A stretch of DNA of 15,097 nucleotides from an uncultured Syntrophobacterales bacterium (GTDB taxonomy: Bacteria; Desulfobacterota; Syntrophia; Syntrophales; UBA5619), in the NCBI GenBank assembly GCA_903903205.1, contig CAIUXU010000037.1, forward strand, positions 1 through 15,097. The letters run 5' to 3'. The notes under the pieces were generated by a model, which was not told the DNA's origin, did not search any database, and saw only the letters and a list, made by a program, of their open reading frames with translations. Below are positions 15,008 through 15,097 of this stretch, piece after piece. Every line of letters begins with the position of its first letter. The stretch's first letter is position 1. The translations under genes were made by a program, and so were the position numbers.

Positions 15008-15097
15008 CTATTTGTTTTCCTCGATGTACTTGGTGTCCTTGATCAGTTCCGCGTTGTAGCCTTGGACGAACGTCTTGGTTTCCGCCGACGTCTTGTA
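15008..15097 (-). CDS. tctC: C-terminal end of a second TTT receptor (TctC), cut by the window edge
   Basis: The last 29 codons of a minus-strand frame end in TAG at 15008-15010. The tail ETKTFVQGYNAELIKD aligns with ETKTFVNDYIKVLKVD of the first TctC, in the same position relative to the stop, and the next gene is tctB, as expected. The signal peptide and ligand-binding region lie outside the window. The 41-base gap to tctB holds the tctB ribosome site only. Confidence 0.8.
   Translation of the reverse strand, partial: YKTSAETKTFVQGYNAELIKDTKYIEENK

Overview
The window looks like a chromosomal segment of an anaerobic, moderately GC-rich Gram-negative bacterium. My best guess is a Desulfobacterota lineage (former Deltaproteobacteria, syntroph or sulfate-reducer type). 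This rests on the citramalate synthase type, several tripartite tricarboxylate transporter (TTT) genes beside small 8Fe-ferredoxin proteins, and a palindromic dispersed repeat of a style I associate with that group. It is an inference; no rRNA or marker gene is present.

Layout. Positions 1-1013 (minus strand): the start of an unknown gene that leaves the window, and a two-gene HepT/MntA-type toxin-antitoxin module whose genes overlap by 4 bases. Positions 1081-1217: a miniature inverted-repeat element. Positions 1250-2842 (minus): cimA, citramalate synthase. Positions 2843-3052: a divergent control region with two outward-facing sigma70-like promoters. The rightward one carries a perfect 14-bp palindrome between its -35 and -10 boxes. 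Positions 3053-11523 (plus): one long run of nine genes, very likely an operon or two: ferredoxin-domain protein A1, partner B1, tctC, tctB, tctA, ferredoxin-domain protein A2, partner B2, a COG2309 (aminopeptidase T/NicX-like) metalloenzyme, and an MmgE/PrpD-family protein. Positions 11632-15097 (minus, convergent): a second TTT system read tctC (only its C-terminal end is in the window), tctB, tctA, then an amidase-signature hydrolase.

How the genes may work together. Two uptake systems for small carboxylates surround a set of likely catabolic enzymes. The A and B genes occur twice as adjacent A-B pairs on either side of the first transporter, which suggests a two-subunit iron-sulfur enzyme present as two paralogues. 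The A proteins have an N-terminal 2[4Fe-4S] domain and a conserved domain around an NDVTGR motif. The B proteins have four conserved Cys and two conserved His near the C-terminus. With the COG2309 protein, MmgE/PrpD and the amidase, the set is consistent with reduction and hydrolytic opening of an imported, possibly nitrogen-containing, carboxylic acid. I cannot name the substrate. This A-B/TTT cluster is the part of the window most likely to be an undescribed system. The cimA gene is probably a biosynthetic neighbour rather than part of it.
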